From NCBI GenBank assembly GCA_041688615.1, contig JBDNHU010000285.1:1-7913 (forward strand): DNA of 7,913 bases, written 5' to 3'. The stretch is from M30B19 sp041688615. Lineage in GTDB: Bacteria; Planctomycetota; Planctomycetia; Pirellulales; Pirellulaceae. Every line of letters begins with the position of its first letter. The first letter of the stretch is position 1. Shown in pieces: positions 1 through 7,056 of this stretch. A program made the translations under genes and the position numbers. The notes below the pieces were generated by a model. It had not been told where the DNA came from, made no database searches, and saw only the letters and a program-made list of their open reading frames with translations.

Positions 1-99
1 AAATTCATGACCCGCAAAGCATTTAAGCGATAGGAAAGATAACACTTTCTAGCCGTTAGTTCCTAGGTAAATAGATTTCTATTAAAAGGGGCTTGATCG

Positions 100-1713
100 A
101 TGCCTGCACCCAATTCTGAAGATGCGAGATTAAATCCGTTGCTTGGTTCGCCGAGTCTTTCGGAAGTGCATGGCACTATCCAGCTTGCATTGGATACGCA
201 ACTTAGGGCCTGTCTATCTCAATCCAATGGGCAAGGCTTGGAAGACGTCGTCAAATACTGGCACTTGTGGCAGCCAAAGCAAAAGCAACAACTGTTGGAA
301 TCTGAATATCGCTTAACCGATGCGATCAGAAAATCACTTTATGACAGTGATGCCAGGACCAAAGCCAATGCCTTTGCTGCGATCGCTGATCTGTTAGATT
401 TGGAACTGTTAGACGACTTGGTGAAGATTACCATCCAACCAAACTATGTTCACAAAGAAACTTCAGCCCAGCTCATTAAGCAATTGGCGTTTGAGATGTT
501 CAAACGGACCAAGGATCAGAAGGCGTCGGCTTCCGCTGCGGCGGTAGCGGTCGATGCAAACCACCAAGCCATTGATCGTTCGATCGATTTCTTTTGGCCA
601 GCGAATCGGACGCATTTCCGATTACAAATGGAAATCGCGGTTCGCGAATACAAACACCACAAACGCAAAGAGATTTTGTTAGCTTATCTCTTATTCGCAG
701 ATTATGACGATCCATATGTTCGCCAAGCGATAAGTTCGCAGAGCCACGAGGCGCATCACGATCTGTTGAAAATACTAGGCGAATCCAAATCACTGCCAGT
801 GTTGCAGAAACTGGCAGGTTACATCGGTGTCAAGAATCCACCGATACAGCTTTCCAGGCTATGGGCTCAACACAAAGATAGAGAATTTGCAAAATCGTTA
901 CTTCAAACCATTGCTGAATCACCCATTGAAATCGCAACGGCGAATATCAAACGGATTCAGCAACCGGTTTGGCTGCACGAGGCAATTCACACCGTCAGTG
1001 ATCTAAATGAATCACAACAAAGTGCTCTCTTGTTGGTCATCGGGCAATGCCTAAACGAACCGGAAGTGATCTTGGAAGCGTTGGTTCGTTTGCTTCCACA
1101 GCTTGAAATAAGTGTTCGGCGCAAGGCGATTTTCGCCATTTGTCAGGTCGAAGGTATCAAGGCCAATCAAGTCGTGTCCTACCTTATTGATCAGGAAGCA
1201 GACGGAACATCCTTGGCGATGTTGCTCCCCCAAATGAGACGACGAAATATTCAAGGTGCGATGAAGCGGTTACTGGTTTTCTTAGATCACGGTAATGAAC
1301 AAGTGCGCTTAGCGGCCGCGGGTGCATTCCAAGAGTGTAGCGTTCAAAGGTACTTGGCGGCGTTCGATCAATTGGACGAAATGGTCAGGAAGAGTACCGG
1401 GCAATTAGTGTTTAAAGTCGACCCAAACACACAACGAGTGCTTCAGAATGAGTTGCTTTCTGGCGTTCGTGCTAGACAGTTGCGTGCCTTAATTGCGATA
1501 CGATCCATTGGTTCGAAGGTCGACCTGCAGGCGAGCATAGCGTCGTTGCTGGGGAACGCAGATCCAAAGATTCGTGAGGCTGCTGCAGGAACCTTGGGAT
1601 TTTATGAAAATTCAGAAGCAAAGTCGATCTTGCGACGCACGTTAATGGACGAAAACCCAGTCGTCCGAAAAGCAGCCGAACGCAGTCTGCAGAAATTGAT
1701 GAACATTGGCTAG
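100..1713 (+). CDS. HEAT-repeat alpha-solenoid protein of unknown function
   Basis: A 537-residue protein that looks like a chain of HEAT or PBS-lyase-like helical repeats. The clearest repeats carry the D-x-x-(V/I)R-x-A pattern: residues 396-410 (NEQVRLAAAGAF), 486-499 (ADPKIREAAAGTL) and 517-530 (ENPVVRKAAERSL). Weaker copies lie near 83-99, 201-212, 335-347 and 456-467. Residues 138-151 form an Ala/Ser-rich stretch that may be a linker, and 160-260 contain an aromatic and basic part I cannot assign. There is no signal peptide, membrane segment or enzyme motif, so a cytoplasmic scaffold or protein-binding role is likely; the partner is unknown. The ATG is chosen because AAAAGGGG sits 8 nt upstream (84-91). 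The next gene starts 92 nt downstream on the same strand and may share its transcript. The fold call is firm; no function can be given. Confidence 0.88.
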   Translation: MPAPNSEDARLNPLLGSPSLSEVHGTIQLALDTQLRACLSQSNGQGLEDVVKYWHLWQPKQKQQLLESEYRLTDAIRKSLYDSDARTKANAFAAIADLLDLELLDDLVKITIQPNYVHKETSAQLIKQLAFEMFKRTKDQKASASAAAVAVDANHQAIDRSIDFFWPANRTHFRLQMEIAVREYKHHKRKEILLAYLLFADYDDPYVRQAISSQSHEAHHDLLKILGESKSLPVLQKLAGYIGVKNPPIQLSRLWAQHKDREFAKSLLQTIAESPIEIATANIKRIQQPVWLHEAIHTVSDLNESQQSALLLVIGQCLNEPEVILEALVRLLPQLEISVRRKAIFAICQVEGIKANQVVSYLIDQEADGTSLAMLLPQMRRRNIQGAMKRLLVFLDHGNEQVRLAAAGAFQECSVQRYLAAFDQLDEMVRKSTGQLVFKVDPNTQRVLQNELLSGVRARQLRALIAIRSIGSKVDLQASIASLLGNADPKIREAAAGTLGFYENSEAKSILRRTLMDENPVVRKAAERSLQKLMNIG

Positions 1714-1766
1714 AATCAGCTGACTGCAGCAAGCATGTGGTTTGTTTATTTTCTGTTTCGAATCCC

Positions 1767-1790
1767 GTTGAACCATAAACGGTTCACAAC
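1767..1790 (+). other. Small hairpin in the leader of the thioesterase gene
   Basis: TGAACC (1769-1774) and GGTTCA (1781-1786) are perfect inverted repeats around the 6-nt loop ATAAAC. With one bulged base at 1786 or 1787 the stem extends to GTT/AAC. The element lies between the HEAT-repeat gene and the thioesterase gene, a few bases before the latter's ribosome binding site (GGAAG, 1793-1797). No run of T follows, so it is not an intrinsic terminator. It could shape the 5' end of the thioesterase message or be an operator, or it may be chance given the short stem. Confidence 0.3.
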
Positions 1791-1805
1791 CCGGAAGATA
1801 GTTTT

Positions 1806-2231
1806 ATGGTCGACAATTCAGACGTCAATGATCCGGCCACTCGTTTCGACCATGCTCCGGTTGGAGATTTGGTCGGAATGAAAGTTCAGCCGTCAAACGA
1901 TCTGGGAACGGCGACGGTAACTTTAGATGTGTCAACCATTCATCAGAACCCCATGGGGACCGTTCATGGAGGCATAATCGCACTTCTGGCCGATACGGCG
2001 ATGGGCGTTGCTTTTGGACGAACGCTGGATCGATCGCAAACGTTTGGAACCATCGACCTGCGAGTCGATTTCATCCGACCTGTGACGCAGACAACGCTTA
2101 CGGCCGTTGGAAAGCTGATTAAACGCGGGGCTCGAGTCGGGTTCGTGCAAGCCGAGATTCACAGCAGCCAAAAGAAGTTAATTGCGACTGCCAGTTGCAC
2201 GTGCTTGGTCGTTCCCTTGGAAAGTGAATAA
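1806..2231 (+). CDS. PaaI-family hotdog-fold acyl-CoA thioesterase
   Basis: A 141-residue protein, the usual length of single-domain hotdog thioesterases, which hydrolyse acyl-CoA or aryl-CoA thioesters in the cytoplasm. The family signature is clear: N48-P-M-G-T-V-H54-G-G56 followed by the long helix LLADTAMGVA. D63 is at the position of the catalytic acid in PaaI-type enzymes. The strand IDLRVDFIRPV (about 83-93) matches the conserved strand of the fold. The C-terminal part (about 117-137) fits the last strands. The ATG is supported by GGAAG 8 nt upstream. The gene follows the HEAT-repeat gene after 92 nt and runs towards the oppositely oriented atpC, with terminators between. The substrate cannot be read from the sequence, and no phenylacetate pathway gene is near, so the symbol paaI is not used. 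Confidence 0.9.
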   Translation: MVDNSDVNDPATRFDHAPVGDLVGMKVQPSNDLGTATVTLDVSTIHQNPMGTVHGGIIALLADTAMGVAFGRTLDRSQTFGTIDLRVDFIRPVTQTTLTAVGKLIKRGARVGFVQAEIHSSQKKLIATASCTCLVVPLESE

Positions 2232-2251
2232 CGCTTCAATAGGAACCGTGA

Positions 2252-2275
2252 CACACGCTAAATTTTAGGCGTGTG
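2252..2275 (+). terminator. Stem-loop just after the thioesterase gene
   Basis: CACACGC (2252-2258) and GCGTGTG (2269-2275) are a perfect 7-bp inverted repeat beginning 21 nt after the thioesterase stop. With one bulged G the inner CTAA/TTAG also pairs, giving about 10 pairs and a 3-nt loop. There is no T-run on either side. It is therefore either a 3'-end stabilising structure or a weak terminator that works together with the stronger one at 2309-2351. Confidence 0.4.
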
Positions 2276-2308
2276 CAGCCGATCTTCCGTGCCGCTAATT
2301 GGTTGCGC

Positions 2309-2351
2309 AAAAAAAGCCCAGACCGGAACCGGTCTGGGCTTAGTAATTTTT
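2309..2351 (-). terminator. Intrinsic terminator of the atp operon, probably bidirectional
   Basis: AAGCCCAGACCG (2314-2325) and CGGTCTGGGCTT (2330-2341) form a perfect GC-rich 12-bp stem closed by a GAAC tetraloop. On the minus strand the stem runs straight into seven T (complement of 2309-2315), the classic rho-independent form, 88 nt after the atpC stop. On the plus strand the stem is followed by TAGTAA and then TTTTT (2347-2351), a poorer U-tract that could still stop the thioesterase transcript. The placement between convergent genes fits a shared terminator. Confidence 0.92.
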
Positions 2352-2428
2352 GCGTCTGCAACTTCGTCATTCAAGCGGTAAACGAAGGCAACGCTGGCCG
2401 AAGCAATTATCTTTTAAGCAAGACAAGC

Positions 2429-2824
2429 CTAGTTCGCGTTAGCAGCCTGAAGCATTGCCTTGGTTTGAATCAACCTTCGTTGATGCGAAAGCTTTTCCGC
2501 CGCCGTTGACGGTGATTCGGTTTTGATGACCGACAGTTGGCTTTCTAATTCGCTGCTGTTCAGTTTATTCAAAGGAATTGCCACGTTCGTTAGAACGCTA
2601 ACGACATTCTTATCCACTTGAACAAAACCGCCTTCAACAAAATACTTCGACTCTTGGCCTGCTTGGGCTACCTTGAGGACGCCAGGTCCCATCCGACCAA
2701 TCATTGGAGCATGACCGGGAAGAATCCCTTTGGATCCATCAAATAGCGGTACAATTACCGAATTGGCAACGCATTCCAAAAGAGTTTTTTCTGGTGTGAC
2801 CACCAGCAGGTTTAGTTGGGACAT
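2429..2824 (-). CDS. atpC: ATP synthase F1 epsilon subunit
   Basis: A 131-residue epsilon subunit, a central-stalk protein that links the gamma shaft to the c-ring and often restrains ATP hydrolysis in bacteria. The N-terminal beta-sandwich (about 1-85) has the family motif G33-ILPGHAPMIG-R44 and the strand YFVEGGFVQV (61-70) followed by VSVLT. The C-terminal region (about 88-131) is helical and charged, as expected of the two-helix inhibitory domain. The start is fixed by GGGAG 9 nt upstream, lying inside the last codons of atpD. Only 4 nt separate it from the atpD stop, so the two are probably translationally coupled. It is the last gene of the operon and is followed by the terminator at 2309-2351. 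A short C-terminal tail rich in Ala and Asn ends the protein. Confidence 0.97.
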   Translation of the reverse strand: MSQLNLLVVTPEKTLLECVANSVIVPLFDGSKGILPGHAPMIGRMGPGVLKVAQAGQESKYFVEGGFVQVDKNVVSVLTNVAIPLNKLNSSELESQLSVIKTESPSTAAEKLSHQRRLIQTKAMLQAANAN

Positions 2825-2828
2825 TCAA

Positions 2829-4280
2829 CTAGGCTCCCTTAGCCATTCGCTTGGCTTGTTCTTCGGCTTGTTCGATGCTACCCACGTACATGAAAGCACT
2901 TTCGGGTAGATGATCCCACTTGCCATCACACAATTCATCAAAGCTGCGAATGGTGTCAGCCAGCTTGGTAAATTCGCCGCTCTTTCCAGTAAAGACTTCC
3001 GCCACGTAGAATGGTTGCGACAAGAAGCGTTCCATACGGCGTGCGCGGTGAACAATCAGCTTATCTTCTTCACTTAGTTCATCAACACCCAGAATAGCGA
3101 TGATGTCTTGCAACTCGCGGTAACGTTGCAAAGTGGTTTGAACTCGGCGGGCAACACGGTAATGGGTTTCACCCACATACTGAGGATCCAGAATTCGACT
3201 TGAAGAAGCCAGTGGATCCACTGCTGGGTAAATGCCCTTTTCCGAAATTGAACGTTCAAGGTAGATAAACGCATCCAACTGACCAAAAGCGGTCGCAGGT
3301 GCTGGATCGGTCGGATCATCCGCAGGCACGTAAACCGCTTGAACCGACGTGATCGCACCACTCTTGGTGGAGGTAATTCTTTCCTGCAGCTGTCCCATTT
3401 CCGAAGCCAAAGTTGGCTGGTAACCCACGGCAGATGGCATCCGTCCAAGAAGCGCGGAAACTTCCGAACCTGCTTGACTAAAACGGAAAATGTTGTCAAT
3501 AAAAAGCAAAGTATCAGCACCCGTTTGATCACGGAAGTACTCTGCCATCGTCAAACCAGTCAGAGCCACTCGCAAACGTGCACCTGGTGGTTCGTTCATC
3601 TGGCCAAACACCATGCATGTTTGGTCGATAACGCTTCGGCCCGTGTCACCGATCTTAGTTTCTTGCATTTCCAACCAAAGATCCGTACCCTCACGTGTGC
3701 GTTCACCTACACCAGCGAACACAGAATATCCACCGTGTTCTTTCGCAATACGAGCAATCAATTCGGTCAAAATAACGGTCTTGCCTAGACCCGCACCACC
3801 GAACAAACCCGCCTTACCACCCCGCACAAACGGAGTCAGCAAGTCAATCACCTTGATACCGGTTTCGAAAACTTCGGTGCTGGTGGAAAGATCTTCTAGC
3901 TTCGGAGCGGCACGGTGAATCGGACGCATCTCAGCGCCAGAAACAGGACCACGATTGTCAATCGGTTCGCCCAATACGTTAAAAACGCGTCCCAATGTTG
4001 CTTCGCCAACTGGGACGGTCACGGGCAAGCCTGTGTCCACACAATCTTGACCGCGAATCATGCCGTCGGTGCTACCAAGGGCAACACAACGAACTCGACC
4101 GCCACCCAAATGTTTGGAAACTTCGCCAACTAGGCGAACCTTCTTGCCATCGGCACTGGCTAGTTCGACTTCCACAGCATTGTAGATCGCGGGCATGCTG
4201 TTATCAGCAAACTCGGCGTCAAAGGTTGAACCGATAACCTGGGTCACTCGACCGACTTGTTTTTCACTTACAGTTGCCAT
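2829..4280 (-). CDS. atpD: ATP synthase F1 beta subunit (catalytic)
   Basis: A 483-residue catalytic subunit, about the family's normal length, that makes or hydrolyses ATP in the alpha3beta3 head at the inner face of the membrane. The N-terminal barrel covers about 1-85. The P-loop GGAGLGKT is at 161-168 (K167, T168), with Leu where Val is usual. The catalytic glutamate is E193 in GVGERTREG. The Walker B strand LLFIDNIFRF is at 258-267 with D262. The lever motif DELSEED is at 400-406. The stretch 331-366 (AFGQLDAFIYLERSISEKGI onwards) differs from the proteobacterial form and looks planctomycete-like. The start is the ATG giving MATVSEKQVGRV; an AGAGAGA about 10 nt upstream is a moderate Shine-Dalgarno. 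A 180-nt spacer separates it from atpG, while atpC follows after 4 nt. Confidence 0.98.
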   Translation of the reverse strand: MATVSEKQVGRVTQVIGSTFDAEFADNSMPAIYNAVEVELASADGKKVRLVGEVSKHLGGGRVRCVALGSTDGMIRGQDCVDTGLPVTVPVGEATLGRVFNVLGEPIDNRGPVSGAEMRPIHRAAPKLEDLSTSTEVFETGIKVIDLLTPFVRGGKAGLFGGAGLGKTVILTELIARIAKEHGGYSVFAGVGERTREGTDLWLEMQETKIGDTGRSVIDQTCMVFGQMNEPPGARLRVALTGLTMAEYFRDQTGADTLLFIDNIFRFSQAGSEVSALLGRMPSAVGYQPTLASEMGQLQERITSTKSGAITSVQAVYVPADDPTDPAPATAFGQLDAFIYLERSISEKGIYPAVDPLASSSRILDPQYVGETHYRVARRVQTTLQRYRELQDIIAILGVDELSEEDKLIVHRARRMERFLSQPFYVAEVFTGKSGEFTKLADTIRSFDELCDGKWDHLPESAFMYVGSIEQAEEQAKRMAKGA

Positions 4281-4460
4281 TCGCTTTCAATCTCTCTGCT
4301 TATTCATCTGGGCAATTCTCGCTCCGGATCGTAACTATCCAGAACCATGCCGATTCGAAGTATCAATAAACGATTGTCTTGGGTTGGGCTTGGGTAACGT
4401 CCCTTGCCATCGCCCCTTTCAAGAGCGATCGCAAAATCAAAAAACCGCCAGCCTTCTTAA
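4281..4460 (-). promoter_or_regulatory. Long atpG-atpD spacer with a candidate hairpin
   Basis: A 180-nt non-coding gap inside the operon. Read on the minus strand, TTCTGGAT (4344-4337) and ATCCGGAG (4329-4322) can pair over 8 positions, two of them G-U, around a 7-nt loop, ending about 40 nt before the atpD start. Just after the atpG stop there is a T-run (complement of 4439-4444), but I find no stem directly before it, so I do not call a terminator. Two tiny ATG frames of 15 and 14 codons are present without convincing ribosome sites. The spacer may set the high translation rate needed for beta or hold a processing site; neither is shown. Confidence 0.3.
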
Positions 4461-5366
4461 CTATGAACTTAATGCTTCTACGCCGCCGATAACTTCCATG
4501 ATTTCGCCAGTAATCTGCGACTGCCGAGCACGGTTGTACGTGCGGCTAAGCGAACGAATCATGTCCGAGGCGTTTTCCGTTGCGGACTTCATGGCAACCA
4601 TCCGAGCAATTTGCTCGCTAACCGCTGCATCCAAGAAACATTTGAACAACTTCACTTTGAAACTGGTTGGAACCACTTCCTCTAAAATCGATTCTGCTGA
4701 CGGCATAAATTCGTAGACCGATTCGCCATCCTGGCCGTCTTTTCCATCTTTCCCCGCAGCGTTACCCTTGTCCGCAGAATCCGTCAAACTTCCTAATGGC
4801 AGCAACGTTTCCACCACCGCCACCTGACGCGAACTTGAAACAAACCGGGTGTAAACAACATCCAAACGGTCAATACCGTGGGTCAAGTAACGGTCAAGCA
4901 ATTCCTGAGCGATTGGTTCGACTTCAGAAAACTTTGGCTGATCATCAAAATGCAGGTAGCCCGAATCTACTTTGATCCCTCGGAATTTCAAGCCGTTGAT
5001 TCCGCGCTTTCCAGAGGCGTCTACTTTCAAATTACATTGCTGCGAAAGTTCTGTGTAGCGTTGCATCGCCAAACGCAACACGTTGCCGTTGTAACCACCG
5101 CACAAACCACGGTTACTGGTTAGCACCAACAAAACAGCGTTCTCGGTCTTCTCTCGACCGTCCAGCAACGGGTGGCTAACTTCTAGGCCCGCATTGGCCA
5201 AGTCGGCAACCACCTTCGCCATCCGATTCGTGTAATCGGTAGCGGCCATCGCACGTTCCATCGCTTTCTTGAAGCGAGCGGTTGCGATCAATTCCATCGT
5301 CCGAGTAATCTTCTTGATGTTCTTGATCGATTTTCTTCGCTTATCCAGCGCTCTGGCATTTGCCAT
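4461..5366 (-). CDS. atpG: ATP synthase F1 gamma subunit
   Basis: A 301-residue gamma subunit, the rotating shaft inside the alpha3beta3 head. The N-terminal helix has the conserved R-x-KSIKNIKKITRTMELIA form (about 10-29). The Rossmann-like part contains LTSNRGLCGGYN (82-93). The C-terminal helix carries EQIARMVAMKSATENASDMI (251-270) and the family ending SQITGEIMEVIGG. The start is ATG at 5366, giving MANARALDKRRKS as in other gamma subunits. An in-frame TTG 60 nt upstream would only add residues unlike the family. The Shine-Dalgarno is weak (GAGACGA). Residues about 193-217 form a Gly/Asp/Lys-rich linker with three G-x-D triplets at 205-213, where many gamma subunits are shorter. Spacers of 148 nt (to atpA) and 180 nt (to atpD) flank it. 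Confidence 0.97.
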   Translation of the reverse strand: MANARALDKRRKSIKNIKKITRTMELIATARFKKAMERAMAATDYTNRMAKVVADLANAGLEVSHPLLDGREKTENAVLLVLTSNRGLCGGYNGNVLRLAMQRYTELSQQCNLKVDASGKRGINGLKFRGIKVDSGYLHFDDQPKFSEVEPIAQELLDRYLTHGIDRLDVVYTRFVSSSRQVAVVETLLPLGSLTDSADKGNAAGKDGKDGQDGESVYEFMPSAESILEEVVPTSFKVKLFKCFLDAAVSEQIARMVAMKSATENASDMIRSLSRTYNRARQSQITGEIMEVIGGVEALSS

Positions 5367-5432
5367 CGTGTCGTCTCGGGATCTATCAAGGAAGGTACGA
5401 TTGCCTGACGATAAACTTTCAACCAAGGAAAG

Positions 5433-5476
5433 TATCAGAACTGATATCAGTCATGCGTAAACTACAACTGTCAGTT
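5433..5476. promoter_or_regulatory. Cluster of palindromes in the atpA-atpG spacer
   Basis: The 148-nt spacer holds a 12-bp perfect palindrome ACTGATATCAGT (5440-5451). It is preceded 2 nt away by another half-site, TATCAG (5433-5438). Fifteen bases after the palindrome comes AACTGTCAGTT (5466-5476), a perfect inverted repeat around one base. The motifs share CTGA/TCAG half-sites, and the loops are too short to fold well as RNA. A DNA-binding protein site is therefore a better guess than an RNA hairpin. No promoter elements that I trust lie beside them. Confidence 0.3.
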
Positions 5477-5514
5477 CGCCCAATTTTCATTCGGCAAACC
5501 TGCAACAGTCACGA

Positions 5515-7056
5515 TTAATTCTTAGCCGCAGGTCGGAAGCGTTTTCCAAACTCTTGAATTGCTGTGCGAACCGCAACAGTCACGTCGTTATCTTCCTTCT
5601 TCATGACGTCACCACTGTTCACGTTCTGGTTCAAAAGATCCCATACATCTTGTTTGCTGTCATGCATGAAGGATAGGAATTCTTCTTCCCAGCGACGTAC
5701 GTCAGTGATTGGCACTTTATCCAAATGACCCCTAGTGCCAGCATAAATCACCATGATTTGGTCCGCAATTTCTAGCGGTTTGTACTGGTTTTGCTTCAAC
5801 AATTCGACCATGCGGTAACCGCGGTCCAATTGTTGTTGGGTTGCTGGATCCAGGTCAGTCCCCAACTGGGCGAACGCTTCCAATTCACGGAAGGCTGCCA
5901 AGTCTAGACGCAGAGAGCCGGAAACATTCTTCATGGCCTTCACCTGAGCGGCACCGCCCACGCGAGAAACCGAAATACCCGCGTTCATCGCAGGACGAAC
6001 ACCCGAGAAGAAAAGGTCGGGTTGCAAGTAAATTTGACCGTCGGTAATCGAAATCACATTCGTCGGAATGTAAGCCGAAACTTCACCTTCAAGCGTTTCA
6101 ATAATGGGAAGCGATGTGATCGAACCGCCACCTAACTCAGCACTCAACTTGACGCTTCGTTCCAGCAAACGACTGTGGCAGTAAAACACGTCACCAGGAA
6201 ACGCTTCGCGACCTGGAGGACGTCGCATCAAGAGGGAGAGTTCACGATAGGCGGCTGCCTGCTTTGAAAGATCGTCGTAAACTACCAAGCAATGGCCGCC
6301 CTTGAAGGCAAAGTACTCTGCCATCGCGGTACCTGCATAAGGTGCCACGTACTGAACAGGAGCTGGCGAACTCGCACCCGAGACAACGACGGTGGTGTAT
6401 TCCATCGCGCCCATCTCTTCAAGCTTCGCAATGACGCCGGCAACCGAACTGTCCTTTTGGCCCACCGCGACATAGAAACACTTGACGTTCTTGCCTTTTT
6501 GATTCACGATCGCATCAATCGCGACCGATGTCTTGCCCGTTTTGCGGTCGCCAATAATCAATTCACGCTGTCCACGACCGATTGGGGTCATCGCATCAAC
6601 GGCTTTTAAGCCCGTTTGCATCGGTTCGTGAACCGGTTGGCGTCCGGCAACGCCAGCAGCAATCCGCTCAACTGGGTAGCGTTCGCTTGAACTAATCGGA
6701 CCTTTTCCGTCCAGTGGATTACCCAAAGGATCGATCACGCGGCCGATAACCGCATCACCAACGGGGACACTTAACAATTGTCCCATCGCCTTGACTTGAT
6801 CGCCTTCTTGGATCTTCAGGTAGTCACCCAAAATGATCACGCCCACACTGTTCTCTTCCAGGTTAAACGCAAGTCCCTGAACACCGCTAGGAAACTCGAC
6901 CATTTCACCCGCTGCAACGCCGCTTAGTCCGTGAACTCGCGCGATGCCGTCACCTACCTCTAACACAGTCCCAACTTCTCGCACATCGATTTGATTATCG
7001 AATTGCTGAATCTCTTGTTGGATTACCGATGCGATTTCATCCGCATTGAACTTCAT
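5515..7056 (-). CDS. atpA: ATP synthase F1 alpha subunit
   Basis: A 513-residue alpha subunit, the regulatory nucleotide-binding partner of beta in F1, of normal family length. The N-terminal helix that binds delta (about 1-20) is present. A beta-barrel follows to about residue 90. The P-loop GDRKTGKT is at 169-176, Q200 sits in VGQKDSS, the Walker B strand LVVYDDLSK is at 257-265, and the arginine finger R365 is in SVSRVGGAAQ. The C-terminal helical bundle ends at RFRPAAKN. The start is ATG at 7056 (MKFNADEIASVI), with GAGG 6 nt upstream (7063-7066). An in-frame TTG 36 nt further upstream lacks a ribosome site and adds residues unlike the family. The gene is unusually far from atpH (359 nt), and its leader looks structured. 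Confidence 0.98.
   Translation of the reverse strand: MKFNADEIASVIQQEIQQFDNQIDVREVGTVLEVGDGIARVHGLSGVAAGEMVEFPSGVQGLAFNLEENSVGVIILGDYLKIQEGDQVKAMGQLLSVPVGDAVIGRVIDPLGNPLDGKGPISSSERYPVERIAAGVAGRQPVHEPMQTGLKAVDAMTPIGRGQRELIIGDRKTGKTSVAIDAIVNQKGKNVKCFYVAVGQKDSSVAGVIAKLEEMGAMEYTTVVVSGASSPAPVQYVAPYAGTAMAEYFAFKGGHCLVVYDDLSKQAAAYRELSLLMRRPPGREAFPGDVFYCHSRLLERSVKLSAELGGGSITSLPIIETLEGEVSAYIPTNVISITDGQIYLQPDLFFSGVRPAMNAGISVSRVGGAAQVKAMKNVSGSLRLDLAAFRELEAFAQLGTDLDPATQQQLDRGYRMVELLKQNQYKPLEIADQIMVIYAGTRGHLDKVPITDVRRWEEEFLSFMHDSKQDVWDLLNQNVNSGDVMKKEDNDVTVAVRTAIQEFGKRFRPAAKN

Noticed and set aside
1..33. Possible 3' end of an upstream plus-strand gene reading KFMTRKAFKR then TAG
   Set aside because: Only ten codons are visible and nothing in them identifies a protein; an open stretch this short is expected by chance.
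3074..3788. Open frames of about 150 codons on both strands within atpD
   Set aside because: They overlap the clearly conserved beta subunit in other frames and resemble no family.
4351..4410. Two mini-ORFs of 14-15 codons on the minus strand before atpD
   Set aside because: They are very short, with ribosome sites absent or too close to the ATG, and are expected by chance.
4431..4460. T-run after the atpG stop as a terminator
   Set aside because: No inverted repeat directly precedes the T-run, and atpD lies downstream in the same operon.
4195..4716. 173-codon plus-strand open frame across the atpG-atpD spacer
   Set aside because: It lies opposite two certain genes, has no recognisable protein features and is best explained as an antisense shadow.
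5367..5426. Upstream TTG start for atpG adding 20 residues
   Set aside because: The family begins at the MANARALDKRR methionine; the extra residues are unlike known gamma subunits.
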